From Apodemus sylvaticus (Eukaryota; Chordata; Mammalia; Rodentia; Muridae), in NCBI RefSeq assembly GCF_947179515.1, contig NC_067474.1, positions 101,741,253 to 101,805,252 on the forward strand: a stretch of DNA of 64,000 nt, read 5' to 3'. The notes below the pieces were generated by a model that ran no database searches, was not told the origin of the DNA, and saw only the letters and a list, made by a program, of their open reading frames with translations. Numbering within the stretch: position 1 is the first letter of the stretch; each line of letters begins with the position of its first letter. Positions 45,661 to 57,302 of the stretch are shown piece by piece. A program made the translations under genes and the position numbers.

Positions 45661-46700
45661 ACCCGAGTGAACAATTACTGGATTCTTTGAACTTACACTC
45701 ATAGGCAGACATTTTCTGAATTGGTTGGACCCCATCATGTAAGTCATTTTAACACCACACAATGACATACACATAACCATACACATGACCATACACATAC
45801 ACCTACACATACACATATACGTGTGTGTATAGTTCACATACAAACATATACATATGTATGTGTAGAGATAGTAAAAGAGAATTTCTATAAATTCAACTAC
45901 TCTGGAAAACACGGACTAGTGCAGTATTTCAGGTACATGTCTGTGTTTCCTCTTCAGGGTCGGCATTACAGGAATATACTCCTCTACAGCCCTTTACATA
46001 GATTCTGACACACCAATCAGATATTGCTGCAATTACTGCAACAAAGTTCCTGACTCATCCATTTCCCCATTGCATATTTTATTTATTAATTATGTCCCCC
46101 AAAATTTACAATACTTGTGTTTGCAAAAGTACGAGCCATAGGGACATTTAGAAAAAAAAATGGTGACAAATCATGATACTGGTATTTGACTTGTAAAAAA
46201 GGGAGATTGTGTTGTTCACTTCAGGAAATGAAATAAGTAAGGCAGAGTTTCTGAATCTTAAGTTTATTGAGCTGGACCAGTTGTGCTGGATTTTCAACCC
46301 TGTGAAATGACACAAAGAGAAAAGTAGTAAAATGAGTGTCTCCAAGCAGACACTATGGTGTGAAAACTGGTCAGTTGGGATTATAAATCAACTGGGTTTT
46401 CTTTTGTCAGGTGCTTTGGAGTCAAGAATGAGTAAGACCCTGGTAGATTTCTGAGAGGAAAATCAAAGTTGTGAATTGCTTGAAAAAGATTTGAAAGACA
46501 TAACCAGAGTTGTAGGTAGTTACAAGATTGTGTACAAATAAAACAAAATCAGAACAATATTTCATGCAATGAAAGAAAAAAATATGAACAAGTTGCTATA
46601 AACACAGAGAAGAAATCTTACACTTGGAGAATTCACTGTGTCAAAGAGAAATCCAGACAGGTTCACAGCACATATGAGGTACCTTTGTCACAAATGAGTG
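45661..46700. other. Non-coding flank
   Basis: Contains a CATACACAT-type CA-rich run at 45757-45820; otherwise no recognisable feature. Confidence 0.5.
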
Positions 46701-46811
46701 AGCTTGTGAATGTGTGATTGTGCCTGTGTGTGTGAAAGAGAGAAAGATGGTGAGAGAGAGAGAAAGAAAGAGAAAGTGTGTATGTGTGTGTGTGCGCGCG
46801 CGCGTGCGTGC

Positions 46812-46865
<54 letters not shown>
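46700..46865 (+). repeat. AG-, CG- and TG-rich compound microsatellite
   Basis: GAGAGAAAGA-rich (46735-46775), then TGTGCGCGCGCG, TGCG and a long TG run to 46863. It occupies the place of the (TG)n(AG)n tract before the unit A and B genes. Confidence 0.9.
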
Positions 46866-46884
46866 AGAAGAGACAGAGGGATAG

Positions 46885-47050
46885 AGAAAGATAGAGCATG
46901 CATGCACAAGGCTGCAATGTTGTGAATGCTGTATGAGGGCTCCTGTACATGCACTGGTTCTCTATTGCATTCCTGGGTTCCAGAAATCACACTCAGCTCA
47001 GCTAGTTTAACAGCAAGCCTTTTTGGGCCCTGCATCCTCCTGATGGCACC
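46885..47050 (-). repeat. B4-like SINE fragment, antisense
   Basis: A diverged copy of the element at 9560-9735 (TTCCAGAAATCACACTCAGC and flanking match), showing that this locus shares the ancestral unit. Confidence 0.5.
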
Positions 47051-47078
47051 AAAGCATTAGATATATAACGAATATACA

Positions 47079-47080
<2 letters not shown>

Positions 47081-47151
<71 letters not shown>

Positions 47152-47153
47152 AC
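47081..47153 (+). repeat. (AT)n(GT)n microsatellite
   Basis: AT run to 47126, then a GT run to about 47151. Confidence 0.95.
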
Positions 47154-47525
47154 ATATATAAATTTATATTACATTTAATGAAGACAACATTAAGAACCCA
47201 ATTTTAGGACTTTAAATATTTTAATGTATACCTTTATTTCAATGTATACTAACTGAGAGAAATTTATAGACATATCTCATATTATGATTTAAATACTTTG
47301 TAAGCAATATAAGTAAAATAAAAATGTAAAATAAATTCAGTTAACATTTATAGAATATTTTACAGGAAATTTTGATTTACAATAAATATGTAAATTTCAA
47401 ACAAAGACAGTTTATTGGTGCTGTAACAGTTAATGAAAATTCAAATTAGAAAAAGAAAAAGTGTAAAACAGCTTTTGGTGGGAGCAGTGAAAGAGGAAGC
47501 AATAATGAAAGCAGCATGGTTTAGA

Positions 47526-47628
47526 AAAATGCCCAGACACGGGAGATGTGAGTTAAAGAGAGTGAAAGGACAACTAGAAAGTTAGAGGAGGGCATTCAGA
47601 AAGGAAAAACTAGTGTTTGCCTATTTAA
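47526..47628 (+). promoter_or_regulatory. Ifna promoter with virus-response element and TATA box
   Basis: AAAATGCCCAGACAC at 47526-47540, TTAAAGAGAGTGAAAGGA at 47553-47570 (GAGAGTGAAA in place of GAAAGTGAAA, one base weaker than the unit A/B genes), and TATTTAA at 47622-47628, 94 bp before the ATG. Confidence 0.7.
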
Positions 47629-47721
47629 GATGCATCCACACAGGATGGTCTTCAGAAAACCTAGAGGGGAAGGATCAGGACAAAACAGTCCAGAAGACCA
47701 TTAACATTGGCAACGTTCACC

Positions 47722-48285
47722 ATGGCTAGGCTCTGTGCTTTCCTTATGGTCCTGATGGTGTTGAACTACTGGTCAACCTGCTCTCTCAGATGTGACCTGC
47801 CTCAGACTCATAACCTCAGGAACAAGAGAGTCTTGACACTCCTGGCACAAATGAGGACACTCTCCCCTCTCTCCTGCCTGCAGGACAGGAAGGACTTTGG
47901 ATTCCCCCAGGAGAAGGTGGATGCCCAGCAGATGCAGAAAGCTCAAGCCATCCCTGTCCTGAGTGAGCTGACCCAGCAGGTCCTGACCCTCTTCACATCA
48001 AACGACTCATCTGCTGCTTGGGATGCAGCCCTCCTAGACTCATTCTGCAATGACCTCCACCAGCATCTCAAGGATCTGCAAGGCTGTCTGATGAAGCAGG
48101 CTGGGGTAGAAGAACCTGCCCTGACCCAGGAAAACTCCCTGCTGGCTGTGAGGAAATACTTCCACAGAATCACTGTTTACCTGAGAGAGAAGAAACACAG
48201 TCCCTGTGCCTGGGAGGTGGTCAGAGCAGAAGTCTGGAGAGCTCTGTCTTCCTCAGCCATGTTGCTGAGTGAGGAGAAGGAATGA
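47722..48285 (+). CDS. Ifna: Interferon alpha, intact, 187 aa
   Basis: A secreted type I interferon. The ATG at 47722 has a strong context (ACCATGG). The frame is open for five more codons upstream, but those begin with TTG and are not used in the other copies. Signal peptide residues 1-23 (MARLCAFLMVLMVLNYW...); the mature chain of 164 residues has Cys1, 29, 86, 99 and 139, the standard murine pattern, and full-length helix A. The usual glycosylation site at Asn78 is lost (AWDAALLD). An N71-D-S sequon is present nearby but Asp in the middle position is a poor acceptor. The C-terminus is three residues shorter than in the 56733 locus (SSAMLLSEEKE, lacking an Ala-Arg-Leu-like step). The helix E block YLREKKHSPCAWEVVRAEVWRA is intact. 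Upstream flank resembles the unit A/B intact genes, so it belongs to that lineage by position but codes for the more typical subtype. Confidence 0.96.
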   Translation: MARLCAFLMVLMVLNYWSTCSLRCDLPQTHNLRNKRVLTLLAQMRTLSPLSCLQDRKDFGFPQEKVDAQQMQKAQAIPVLSELTQQVLTLFTSNDSSAAWDAALLDSFCNDLHQHLKDLQGCLMKQAGVEEPALTQENSLLAVRKYFHRITVYLREKKHSPCAWEVVRAEVWRALSSSAMLLSEEKE

Positions 48286-48491
48286 GTCCTGAGACAAAGT
48301 GTGGAGAGTACTTTTCTGGACTAGAACACTGCACCTCACCGTTCTGATTCTGCCATCTCAAAACTGTCACTTATTTTGGCAGGATTTTAAACAATTTGCC
48401 TAAATATTTCTGTAAAGACATTTGTTGTCTTGCCATTCATTTCTCTTTATGTATATATGTATGTACGTATGTATATATGTATGCTTTTACA

Positions 48492-48531
48492 CATTTATTT
48501 ATATATTTATATTTATTTATTTATTTATTTA
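48492..48531 (+). promoter_or_regulatory. AU-rich element in 3' UTR
   Basis: ATTTATTTATATATTTATATTTATTT-type repeats about 210 bp after the stop. Confidence 0.7.
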
Positions 48532-48680
48532 TGTGTTTATCTATTCATTTATTAACTATGTAACATATTGTAGCATAATTTGGTAAGGTTATTTTTTTAT
48601 AAATTATTACTAAATGTGACATTTTATTTGTTTATTTTTAATTATTTAAAAATTTTATATTGTTTAAAGTGGTATTTTTC

Positions 48681-50941
48681 TTTTTTCTTTTATTTTCTTT
48701 ATTGAATATCGTCTTCATTTACATTGCCAATAGTAAAACCTTTCCAAATATTCCCCTCCTCTATGACCCTTCAAACTTCCCCCTCCTCCTTCCCCCTGCC
48801 TCCACTTATATGCCTCACCACCCAACACACTCCCTCCTTCCCCCACTTTGGTTTCCCTTTGTTCAGACCTCTGTTGAGCCTTTACCTGACCAAGGACCAT
48901 TTCTCCTACTGATGCCCAACAAGGCCTTCCTCTGCCACATTTTTGGCTCGAATCATGTGTGCCCCTTGATTGATGGTTCAGTCCCTGGGAGTCTTGGAGT
49001 ATCTGGGTGGCCGAAATCATTGTTCTTCCCATGGGGCTGTAAACCCCTTCAGCCCCTCTGGACCATTCTCCAGCTCCTCCATTGGGGACCCCATGCCCAG
49101 TCCAATAGTTGGTTGTTAGCATCTGACTCTGTATTTGTAAGGTTCTGGCAGGGCCCCTCCGGAGACAACCATGGCATGCTCCTTATAGTCCATAGTAGTG
49201 TCAGGGTTTGTTGACTGTTTATAGGATGAATCCCCAGGTAGGGCAGTCTCTGGGTGGCCTTTACTTCTGTCTCTGCTCCACACTTTTTCTCCCTTATTGC
49301 TCCTGTGACTATTTTGTTCTCTTTCTTAGAGGAACTGAAGCACCCTCACTTAAGTCCTCCTTCTTGAGCTGGGTGAATTGCAACTTGCTTATTTTGAGCT
49401 TTTGGGCTAATACCCACTTATTAGTGAGTGCATACCAAGTGTGTTCTTTTGTGATTGGGTTGCTTCACTCAGGATGACACTTTCTAGTTCCATCCATTTG
49501 CCTAAGAATTTCATGAATTCATTGTTTTTAATAGCTGAATAGTACTCCATTGTGTATATATACCATAGTTTCTGAATCCATTCCTCTATTGAGGACATCT
49601 AGGTTCTTTCCATCTTTTGGCTATTATAAATAAGGCAGCTGTGAACATAGTGGAGCATGTGTCCTTATTACATGTAGGAGCATCTTCTGGGTATATGCCT
49701 AGGGTATATGTGCTATAGCTGGGTCCACTGGTAGTACTATGTCTAATTTTCTGAGGAATTGCCAAACTGATTTCCAGAGTGGTTTTACCAGCTTGCAATC
49801 CTACCAACAATGGAGAAGTGTTCCTTTCCCCCACATCCTCTCCAGCAACTTCTGTCCCTTGAGTTTTTCATTCTAGCTATTCTGACTGGTGATAGTTGTA
49901 ATCTCAGGGTTATTTTGATTTTCATTTCCCTGATAAGTAAGGATGTTGAACATATCTTTATATGCTTCAGAGCCATTCGAGTTTCCTCAATTGAAAATTC
50001 CCTGTTTAGCTCTGTACCACATTTTTAATTTTTTTCTATATTCTTTGCTTACATTCCAAATTATTTCCCCTTTCCCGATTTCCCCCTCCCTGTAAGTCCC
50101 ATAAGTCCTCTCTGAACATCTATGCACTGAACACAAGGGCACCCACATTCATAAAAGAAACTTTATTAAAGCTCAAAGCACACATTGCACCACACACAAT
50201 AATAGTGGGAGACTTCAACACCCCACTCTCAAAAATGGACAAATCATGGAATCAGAAGCTAAACAGAGATACAGTGAAACTAACTGAAGTTATGGACCAA
50301 ATGAATCTAACAGATATTTATAGAACATTCCACCCTAAAGTAAAGGAATATACCTTTTTCTCAACACCTCATGGTACCTTCTCAAAAACTGACCATATAA
50401 TTGGTCACAAAAAGGGGCCTCAACAGATACAGAAATATTGAAATTATTCCATGTATCTTATCAGATCTCTATGGCCTAAGGCTGGTCTTAAGCTCAAATA
50501 AAAGCAATGGAAAACACACATACACATGGACCTTGAGCAATGCTCTCCTCAATGATAGCTTGGTCAAGGAAGAGATAAGGAAAGAAATTAAAGACTTTTT
50601 AGAATTTAATGAAAATGGAGACACATCATACCAGAATTTATGGGCCACAATGAAAGCAGTGCTAAGAGGAAAACACATAGCTCTGAGTGCCCCCAAAAAG
50701 AGAATGGAGAGAGTTTACACTAATAGCTTGACAGTGCACTTGAAAGCTCTAGAACAAAAGGAAGCAAATACCCCTAAGAGGGGTAGACAGCAGGAAATAA
50801 TCAAACTTAGGGCCGAAATCAAACAAAAAGAAACAAAAAGAACTATCCAAAGAATCAACAAAACAAGGAGCTGCTTCTTTGAAATATATCAACGAGATAG
50901 ATAAACCCTTAGCCAGACTAACTAGAGAGCACAGAGACAAT
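48681..50941 (-). mobile_element. Rearranged L1 with inverted 5' part and target-site duplication
   Basis: 48690-50024 is the L1 3' UTR and ORF2 C-terminus on the minus strand, with frames ending at SLISGY (49407) and running back through CWRGCGG to about 50024. 50030-50105 is a second, short antisense L1 3' end (TTACATTCCAAATTATTTCCCC). 50106-50941 is ORF2 endonuclease and linker on the plus strand. Near-matching duplications flank the whole: TAAAGTGGTATTTTTC (48665-48680) and TAAATTGGTATTTTTC (50942-50957). An inverted 5' piece joined to the 3' piece suggests twin-priming with a later nested fragment at the junction. Confidence 0.7.
50106..50904 (+). pseudogene. L1 ORF2 endonuclease C-terminal part and linker, frameshifted
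   Basis: Reads LNIYALNTRAPTFIKETLLKLK, VGDFNTPLSKMDKSWNQKLNRDTVKLTEVM, TFSKTDHIIGHK, then a frame change at about 50410-50420, and RYRNIEIIPCILSDLYGLRL onward to RINKTRSCFFE and a stop at 50902-50904. The catalytic Asp-His of the last motif reads Asp-Leu (LSDLYG, not LSDHHG), so it is also catalytically dead. Confidence 0.85.
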
Positions 50942-50957
50942 TAAATTGGTATTTTTC

Positions 50958-53280
50958 AGTAAAGAAATTATATACATAATCAGGCTTCCAAGTATTGTAC
51001 ATGCATGTGACATTGCATAGTGTCAGGCAATTAGATATACCTGTCTCGTGCTTCTCATCTGTTCATGGTTAATTCCTAAATCTTCCCTTTTCTCATGTGT
51101 ATCATATTCTTCTGAATGCACAGACAACACGCTGTGCAGTGATCAGGTATAAGATCTTGTTCTGTCAAACTGTGAAAAGGAACTGGTATTTGTACAAGAT
51201 ACTCTACAACCATGTTCTTAGCACAAAGGTGATTTATTTGACCTGGAAAGACAAAGAACCAAGAATAAGAGACAAAGGCTGGTAGTAGAGGACTAGGAAG
51301 AAGGAGAAGGGAACAAGGGAGAAGGGGCAGAGATACTTGTCCTAGGAGTTGGGGGACAAAGGACTGCCTCTGGGTAGAGATGAGACAAACATGGCCCATA
51401 GACAAATGGCAGTTTATAAAAGTAAATAGGGAAAAACCTGTGTTAGGATGAAGTATTTAATATTATACATCTTAATTAGGGCAGCCACAAGGGGCTTTTG
51501 TTTGCTGGTTTTCAGTACTTTGATAGCTGGACCTTGGTAGTCATGCTTAGGTGAATGAAATGGAGAGACAATTCTCATCTGAGAATCCCTTTATAGCAAG
51601 GCAAAAGGTATTGAAGGAGAAGGGCAAGGTCTGCCAGAGCCCTGTTTGCACAGACTGGCTAGATTCCCTTTATTGTGACTTTGAAAAGGATTCCGTAGAC
51701 TTTAACAACCTCTGTGTTCCCTGATGTAGTCTACTCTCAACTTCTAGGAGTCTTTAAATAACTATAAGAACAAATACTAGTGAAGTCATATACACAGTAT
51801 GAAAATACAGTACACTAATAACTATCCTGCCTAGACAGTGAAAAACGACATATATCCTGAGAAGAAATCTGGAGTCAAACCAAATCATAAGAGCCTCAGG
51901 AAATATCCTTTGAGTCAAACCTAAATAAGGATTTGATATATGTATAAAATATATCTTTTAGAACTATAGTATTCACTCCCAATTTCATGTGTTGCCTTAT
52001 TTTTTAAAAAATATTTTATGGTGATTGAATACACAATTGCTAGGTTTTGTGTACTATGAAATGCATGCAAAAATCTTTCCCAATTGAATTTTAAAATGCA
52101 AGGACACTATTGACTTCTTCACCTCTGAATATTCTTTCAGTCACCCTTTGTGTATTTGGGGAAAGAATCCTAGATGGTTTGATTTTTTTTTCATTCAGGA
52201 CACATCCATTAAAGCCCATCAACATGTTTACACAACTTGAAAGGTCAGAGAAAGTAGGATACATGTATATTTACAACTTGAGAGTTGAGTGGTTTAAAGA
52301 AAAATATCTATTTTTCTGCTTAATGTAAAGTTCTCCCCATAGTATAATGTTTTCACAACAAAACAGGTGTGAGGAAGTAAGGTGAAATTGACACACCAAA
52401 ATATTCAGAACCTAAGCCAGTATCATGTGCATAGCATTAACTTTAAAATGGTGCCTTCTCTTTCAGTGAGACAGATATCATGTTAACCTGAGGATATCTA
52501 CCTTGATTTTCAGATTTGGATAATTCACACTGTGACAATGCCTGATAGTTAATATCACACATTGTGATAGAGATGTTGAAAACAATCAGCAGGAGAGCCT
52601 CAAGGTCATCCTCTGAGCATTGGCTCTCATGGAATTGACAAAATAGACATCCGCATTCATTTGTATTGATCCTCATTCAGTTGTATTGGTCTTTCCAGTG
52701 TATTGATCCCCTTGTCTTGTGCACTAATAGCAGAGCAGCTGGATGCTCTGTAGGGAACCTTCTCCTGAGCACTGCTGACAGAGAAACACTCAGAGGAGAT
52801 ATGGAATCTTTAAGTGGAGGGAGGGAGTCAGGCCCAGATCGTCCAGGGAATTTCTTAGCTCTGATCAACTAGCAACCAGATCATGCTCTGACTGACTAGA
52901 AACCAGACTGATTCTTTATTTATACAGGTTTTACAGAACAAAGACAGACTCATGTGTCTCACTAATACAGATTAGACAGACTAATCTGTACCAAGAAGTA
53001 CAGATTATGGGTTTGACTTTTCATTATATGTCCAGTGTTATACATTCAGTCCCTATTAGAAATTACAAACAGGATGCTTCTGGTCTCCATTTGAAGCCTG
53101 GAGTTAACCCTGTGGCACAGATCTCCATGCCCAAATCCTGCTCTGAGAGACCTGGTCTGCCAGGAGTGCTGTCACATCTATATTCACAGTTCATAAGTAA
53201 GACCATGACTTTTGCTCCCATAACTGGTCAAAGAGGCACCCACCAGGAAACGACAGGGCACAAAGTTATGAACCAAAATA
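50958..53280. other. Spacer, non-coding, with possible LTR fragments
   Basis: 50958-51130 continues the 3' flank of the 47722 gene (compare 57730-57900). 51220-51700 and 52700-53270 look like antisense LTR or retroviral remnants (for example the repeated ACTAGCAACCAGATCATG and ACTAGAAACCAGACTG phrases at 52868-52910), but I cannot assign a family. No gene seen. Confidence 0.4.
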
Positions 53281-55410
53281 GATGTAACAGATATTTATAA
53301 AACAAATATCTGTCTTATATTTCATCCTAAAACAAAAGAATATACATTTTTTCTTAGCACCTCATGGTACCTTCTCCAAAACTGACCATATAATTGGTCA
53401 CAAAACAGACCTCAACAGATACAAGAAGTTTGAAATAACTATATGCATCTTATCTTTTCATCATAGACTAAGGCTGGTCTTCAACAACAACAAAGCAATA
53501 GAAAGACCATATACACATGGAAGCTGAACAATTCTTTTGTTTTTCACATATGAACATGAATATTGTTCATTCAAGCTCTGTAAAAAAATGTGTTGCAATT
53601 TTAATGGAGATCCCACTGAATCTGTAGAATTTTTTTGGTAAGATGGCCATTTTTACTGTTAATTCTACCTATCTACAAGCATGAGAGATCTTTCCATGTT
53701 CGGACATATTCTTTAGTTGTTTTTGTTCAAAGATTTGAAGTTCTTGTCATACATGTCTTTCACTTCCTTGGTTAGAATTATACTAGGATATTTTATATAT
53801 TTGTGGCTGTTGTGAAGGGTACTGTTTTCCTGATTTCTTTTTCAGCCTGTTTATCATTATATAAGAGAAATACTGATTTCTTTTATACAAGTTAATCTTG
53901 TATCCAGCCACTTCTCTGAGGTGATGATCAGCTATATGAATTCCATGGTAAAATTTTTGGTGGTGCTTTTGTGAATTATCATATAATCTGCATATAGCAA
54001 TACTTTGATTTCTTACATTCCAATTTCTGTTCCATTAATCTCCTTTAGTTGTCTTATTGTTGTAGGCAGACTTTCAAGTATTGGATTTAACAGTTAGGCA
54101 AAGAGTAAATAGTCTTGTCTTGTTCTTGATTTTTTATTTATTTTTAATTTTTTAATTTTCAGTTTCTCTCCATTTTGTTTGCTGTTGGCTATAGGCTTGA
54201 TGAAAATTGCCTTTATTTTGTTTAGATATATCTCTTTTATACTAGATTTATCCAAGGCTTTTACTGTGAAGGAGTGTTGGATTTTTTTCAAAGGTTTTAC
54301 ATCATGTAATAAGAAGATCATGTGGGTTTTTTGGGTAGGTTTATATGGTGGACTACATTGAAAGATTTTTATATTTTGAACTATCATGCATCTCTGGGAT
54401 GCATTCTGCCTGATATTTTTGATATGTTCTAGAATTTGGTTTGCTATTATTTTACTGAGTATTTTTATATCAATGTTTATGAGAGAAATAGGTTTGTGAC
54501 TTTCTTACTTTGTTGGATCTTTGTGTGATTTTAGTATCAAGGTGACTGTGGCCTCACAAAATGAAATTGGCAGTTATGCTTTTATTTCTATTCTGTAGAA
54601 TAATTTGAAAAGTATCGGTATTACTCTTTTTTGAATCTGTGATGGAATTATGTGCTAAAACTGTGTGGCCTGTGGCCTTTTCTTGTTGGGAGACTTTATT
54701 TCCTTAGGGGTTATAGGTCTATTTGAATTGTTTATCTGATCTTGATTTCACTTTGGTAATTGACATCTATGTAGAAAATTATCCATTTCTTTTAGGTTTT
54801 CCAGGAAGGCCTAATATTTCTTTGTATTTCCTCAGTTTCTATTAATATGTCCTTCCCTTTTCATTCTAATTTTGTTAATCTGTATATTCTCTCTGTGACA
54901 TTTAGCTAGTTTGGCTAAGGTTATGTCTATCTTGTTGATTTTCTCAAAGAACCAATGATTCTTTGTATTGTTCTCCTTGTTTCTATTTTATTGATTTCAT
55001 CCCTTAGCTTATTTCTTGCCTTCTATTCCTCTTTGGTATATTTGTTTCTTTTGTTCTAGACCTTTCAGGAGTGCTGCTAGGTTACTAGCATGAGATCTCA
55101 CTAATTTCTTTATGACAGCACTTTGTGCTATGAAGGTTCCTATTAGCACCGCTTTCACTGTGTCCTGTAAGTTTGGGAGTGTTGTGCCTCATTACTTGTG
55201 AACATTTGCTTAGAAAAGATTTTTTTAGCTCTTCACTATGAGGTAATGTCTATCTTTGTTACTGAGAAGTATTTCTTACATGCAGCCAAAGGTGGATACT
55301 GTTTTGGATCCATTATGTTAGCCTTGTGTCCTTTTATTGGGGAGTTGAGTCCATTGATTTTTGAGAGATATTAATGACCAATGATTGTTTATTCATGATA
55401 TTTTGATGTT
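53281..55410 (-). mobile_element. Old, heavily mutated L1 ORF2 with an inverted EN piece
   Basis: 53540-55410 is antisense ORF2, EN start and RT, full of stops (an RT fragment with KALDKSSIKEIYLNKIKAIFIKPIANSKQNGEKL is readable near 54180-54290). 53281-53540 is plus-strand ORF2 EN sequence (ACAGATATTTATAAAAC, CTCATGGTACCTTCTCC, TGACCATATAATTGGTCAC). The plus piece corresponds to EN sequence that is missing from the minus piece near 55235. Much more diverged than the other L1s here. Confidence 0.65.
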
Positions 55411-56512
55411 GGTGATAGTTGTGTGTGTGTGGGGGGTATACACAACCAAAAAGAATTGGCATTCAGTTTAGTTGTAATTGTTACCAATTGAAGAGCACTG
55501 TAGATAACAGTGCCCGAGTGATGCGCAGGAAAGGGGATGTCTCCATTTATCTTGACTTTGAAGGAACTGTGTGCCCTTCAAAACTGGTTCATAAGAGAGA
55601 GACTACTATTAGAGAAGTTCTGTTAACTGTATGAGTCAATGTTAATAACATAGGAAAATCCTATCTGATCTGAATTCTGATGGTTGCTCTTCTGGAGCAT
55701 TAAACAGTTAGAGAAACCCACAAGCCAAAGTAGTACCCCTTTCAACCTTAAGGACAAAAGGAAGCAACAGTGAAAAAGAGAAGGCTGAAACTTTGTTCTC
55801 AGACTAAAGAAAGATATGATAAATTTTATGAGGGCTGGTGTATATCTGTGTGCAAGAGGGGTGTGTTTGTAAATGTGTTGTCATATATCTGTGTATATAG
55901 CTAAGTATGAATGTGCAGGCATGAGACTGCTTGTGAGAGCTTGCCACAACAAGCATGTGGAGGCAGTGACAACTTTCAGGAATTGATTTTCTACTCCCAT
56001 TTTGGGTTCTAGGGAGTAATATCAATTTGCCAAGATTGATCAGCAAGCCCTTTACACATTATGTCATAGCAATACCAGATTATTAAGCATATACCTAATA
56101 GACAAGAAAAAACAAAATTTAATAAATTTATCATTTAAATAAATATTAAGCTAAATTAAGCCAATAAGAATGTAATGACTTATTTTGTAACATTTAATCA
56201 ATCAAAATAAGAGTTTGTCATGTAACATTGCATCAAATATTATGAATATATCTTTAGAAAAAATAATTTGCAACATAATTAACATTATACTCTAAACAAT
56301 TATATTTGGAAATAAGTGTTATCCATAAAAATTCAGTTGCACCCTTAAATTCAAGATCTTCTAAACACAATCATTAGAAAATATTTTCATAAATTAACTT
56401 TGCATATCTACTATACAAGTGTGTTATAAAAGACAGTGACACATTTTTTATAAATACATTGGTTGAGAGGAAGAATGAAAATGGAAGTAGTTCTGAAAAC
56501 CAAAGAGTCCAA
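55411..56512. other. 5' flank of the sixth Ifna locus, non-coding
   Basis: 55540-55640 is related to the 3430-3560 segment of unit A. 55905-56085 is a diverged copy of the antisense B4-like SINE. The rest is AT-rich without a gene. Confidence 0.55.
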
Positions 56513-56640
56513 AAAATGCCCAAAACCCAAAAACAAAAAGCCAGGCTCAACCATAGATTGACTTAGAGAAGGTGAAAAGGGCATAGGGAAGTGATAACAA
56601 GACATTCAGAAAATAGAAACTAGAGCTTTTTCTTATTTAA
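56513..56640 (+). promoter_or_regulatory. Promoter of the nonsense-mutated Ifna
   Basis: A diverged upstream motif AAAATGCCCAAAAC at 56513-56526, response region ACTTAGAGAAGGTGAAAAGG at 56561-56580 (GAAGGTGAAA), and TATTTAA at 56634-56640, 93 bp before the ATG. Confidence 0.6.
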
Positions 56641-56732
56641 GACACATCTACCCCTTAGGGTCTTCAGAGATCATAGAGGGAAGATTCAGGACCACAAATT
56701 CCAGAGGAACAGCAGCCTCTGCAAGATCCACA

Positions 56733-57302
56733 ATGGCTAGGGCCTGTGCTTTCCTGATAGGCCTGGTGATAATGAGCTACTGGTCAACCTGCTATCTAGG
56801 ATGTGACCTGCCTCAGACACAAAACCTGAGGAACAAGAGAACCTTGACATTCCTGGCTCAAATGAGAAGACTCTCCCCTTTCACCTGCCTGAAGGACAGA
56901 AAAGATTTTGTATTTCCCCAGGAGAATGTGGATGAACAGCAGATGCAGAAGGCTCAAGTCATCTCTGTTCTCCATAAGCTGACCTAGCAAATCCTGACCC
57001 TCTTCACATCAAAGGACTCATCTGCTGTTTGGGATGCATCCCTCCTAGACTCATTTTGCCATGACCTCCACCAGCAGCTCGATGACCTCAAAGCCTGTCT
57101 GATGCAGCAGGTGGGGGTGCAGGAACCTCCCCTGACCCAGGAAGACTCCATGCTGGCTGTGAGGAAATACTTCCACAGGATCACTGTGTACCTGAGAGAG
57201 AAGAAACACAGTCCCTGTGCCTGGGAGGTGGTCAGAGCAGAAGTCTGGAGAGCCCTGTCTTCCCCAGCCAAGTTGCTGGCAAGACTGAGTGAGGAGGAAT
57301 GA
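56733..57302 (+). pseudogene. IFN-alpha with a single in-frame TAG
   Basis: A full-length, otherwise intact IFN-alpha frame of 189 codons plus stop. Signal peptide MARACAFLIGLVIMSYWSTCYLG; mature CDLPQTQNLRNKRTLTFLAQMRRLSPFTC. Codon 85 (56985-56987) is TAG where the other copies have CAG (mature Gln62), truncating the product to 84 residues, 61 of them mature. The frame then continues uninterrupted through QILTLFTSKDSS, LLDSFCHDLHQQ, RKYFHRITVYLREKKHSPCAWEVVRAEVWRALSS to SEEE and TGA at 57300-57302. No N78 sequon (VWDASLLD). TATA and AU-rich elements are present. It is either a recent pseudogene, a segregating null allele or a sequencing error; a truncated helix A-B peptide would not be expected to signal. 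Confidence 0.93.

Noticed and set aside
47707..47721. Five-codon extension of the interferon at 47722
   Set aside because: It begins with TTG; the next ATG has an ideal context and matches the other family members.
56985..56993. Programmed stop-codon readthrough at TAG CAA ATC
   Set aside because: Only the TAG CAA part resembles the known TAG-CAR-YYA readthrough context; the third codon does not fit, and CAG is present in the paralogues, so simple mutation is likelier.
4618..57302. IFN-beta, limitin/IFN-zeta, IFN-epsilon or Klhl9 in the window
   Set aside because: All six loci have IFN-alpha hallmarks (mature N-terminal Cys, CDLPQT start, HSPCAWEVVR). No kelch or BTB coding sequence was found.
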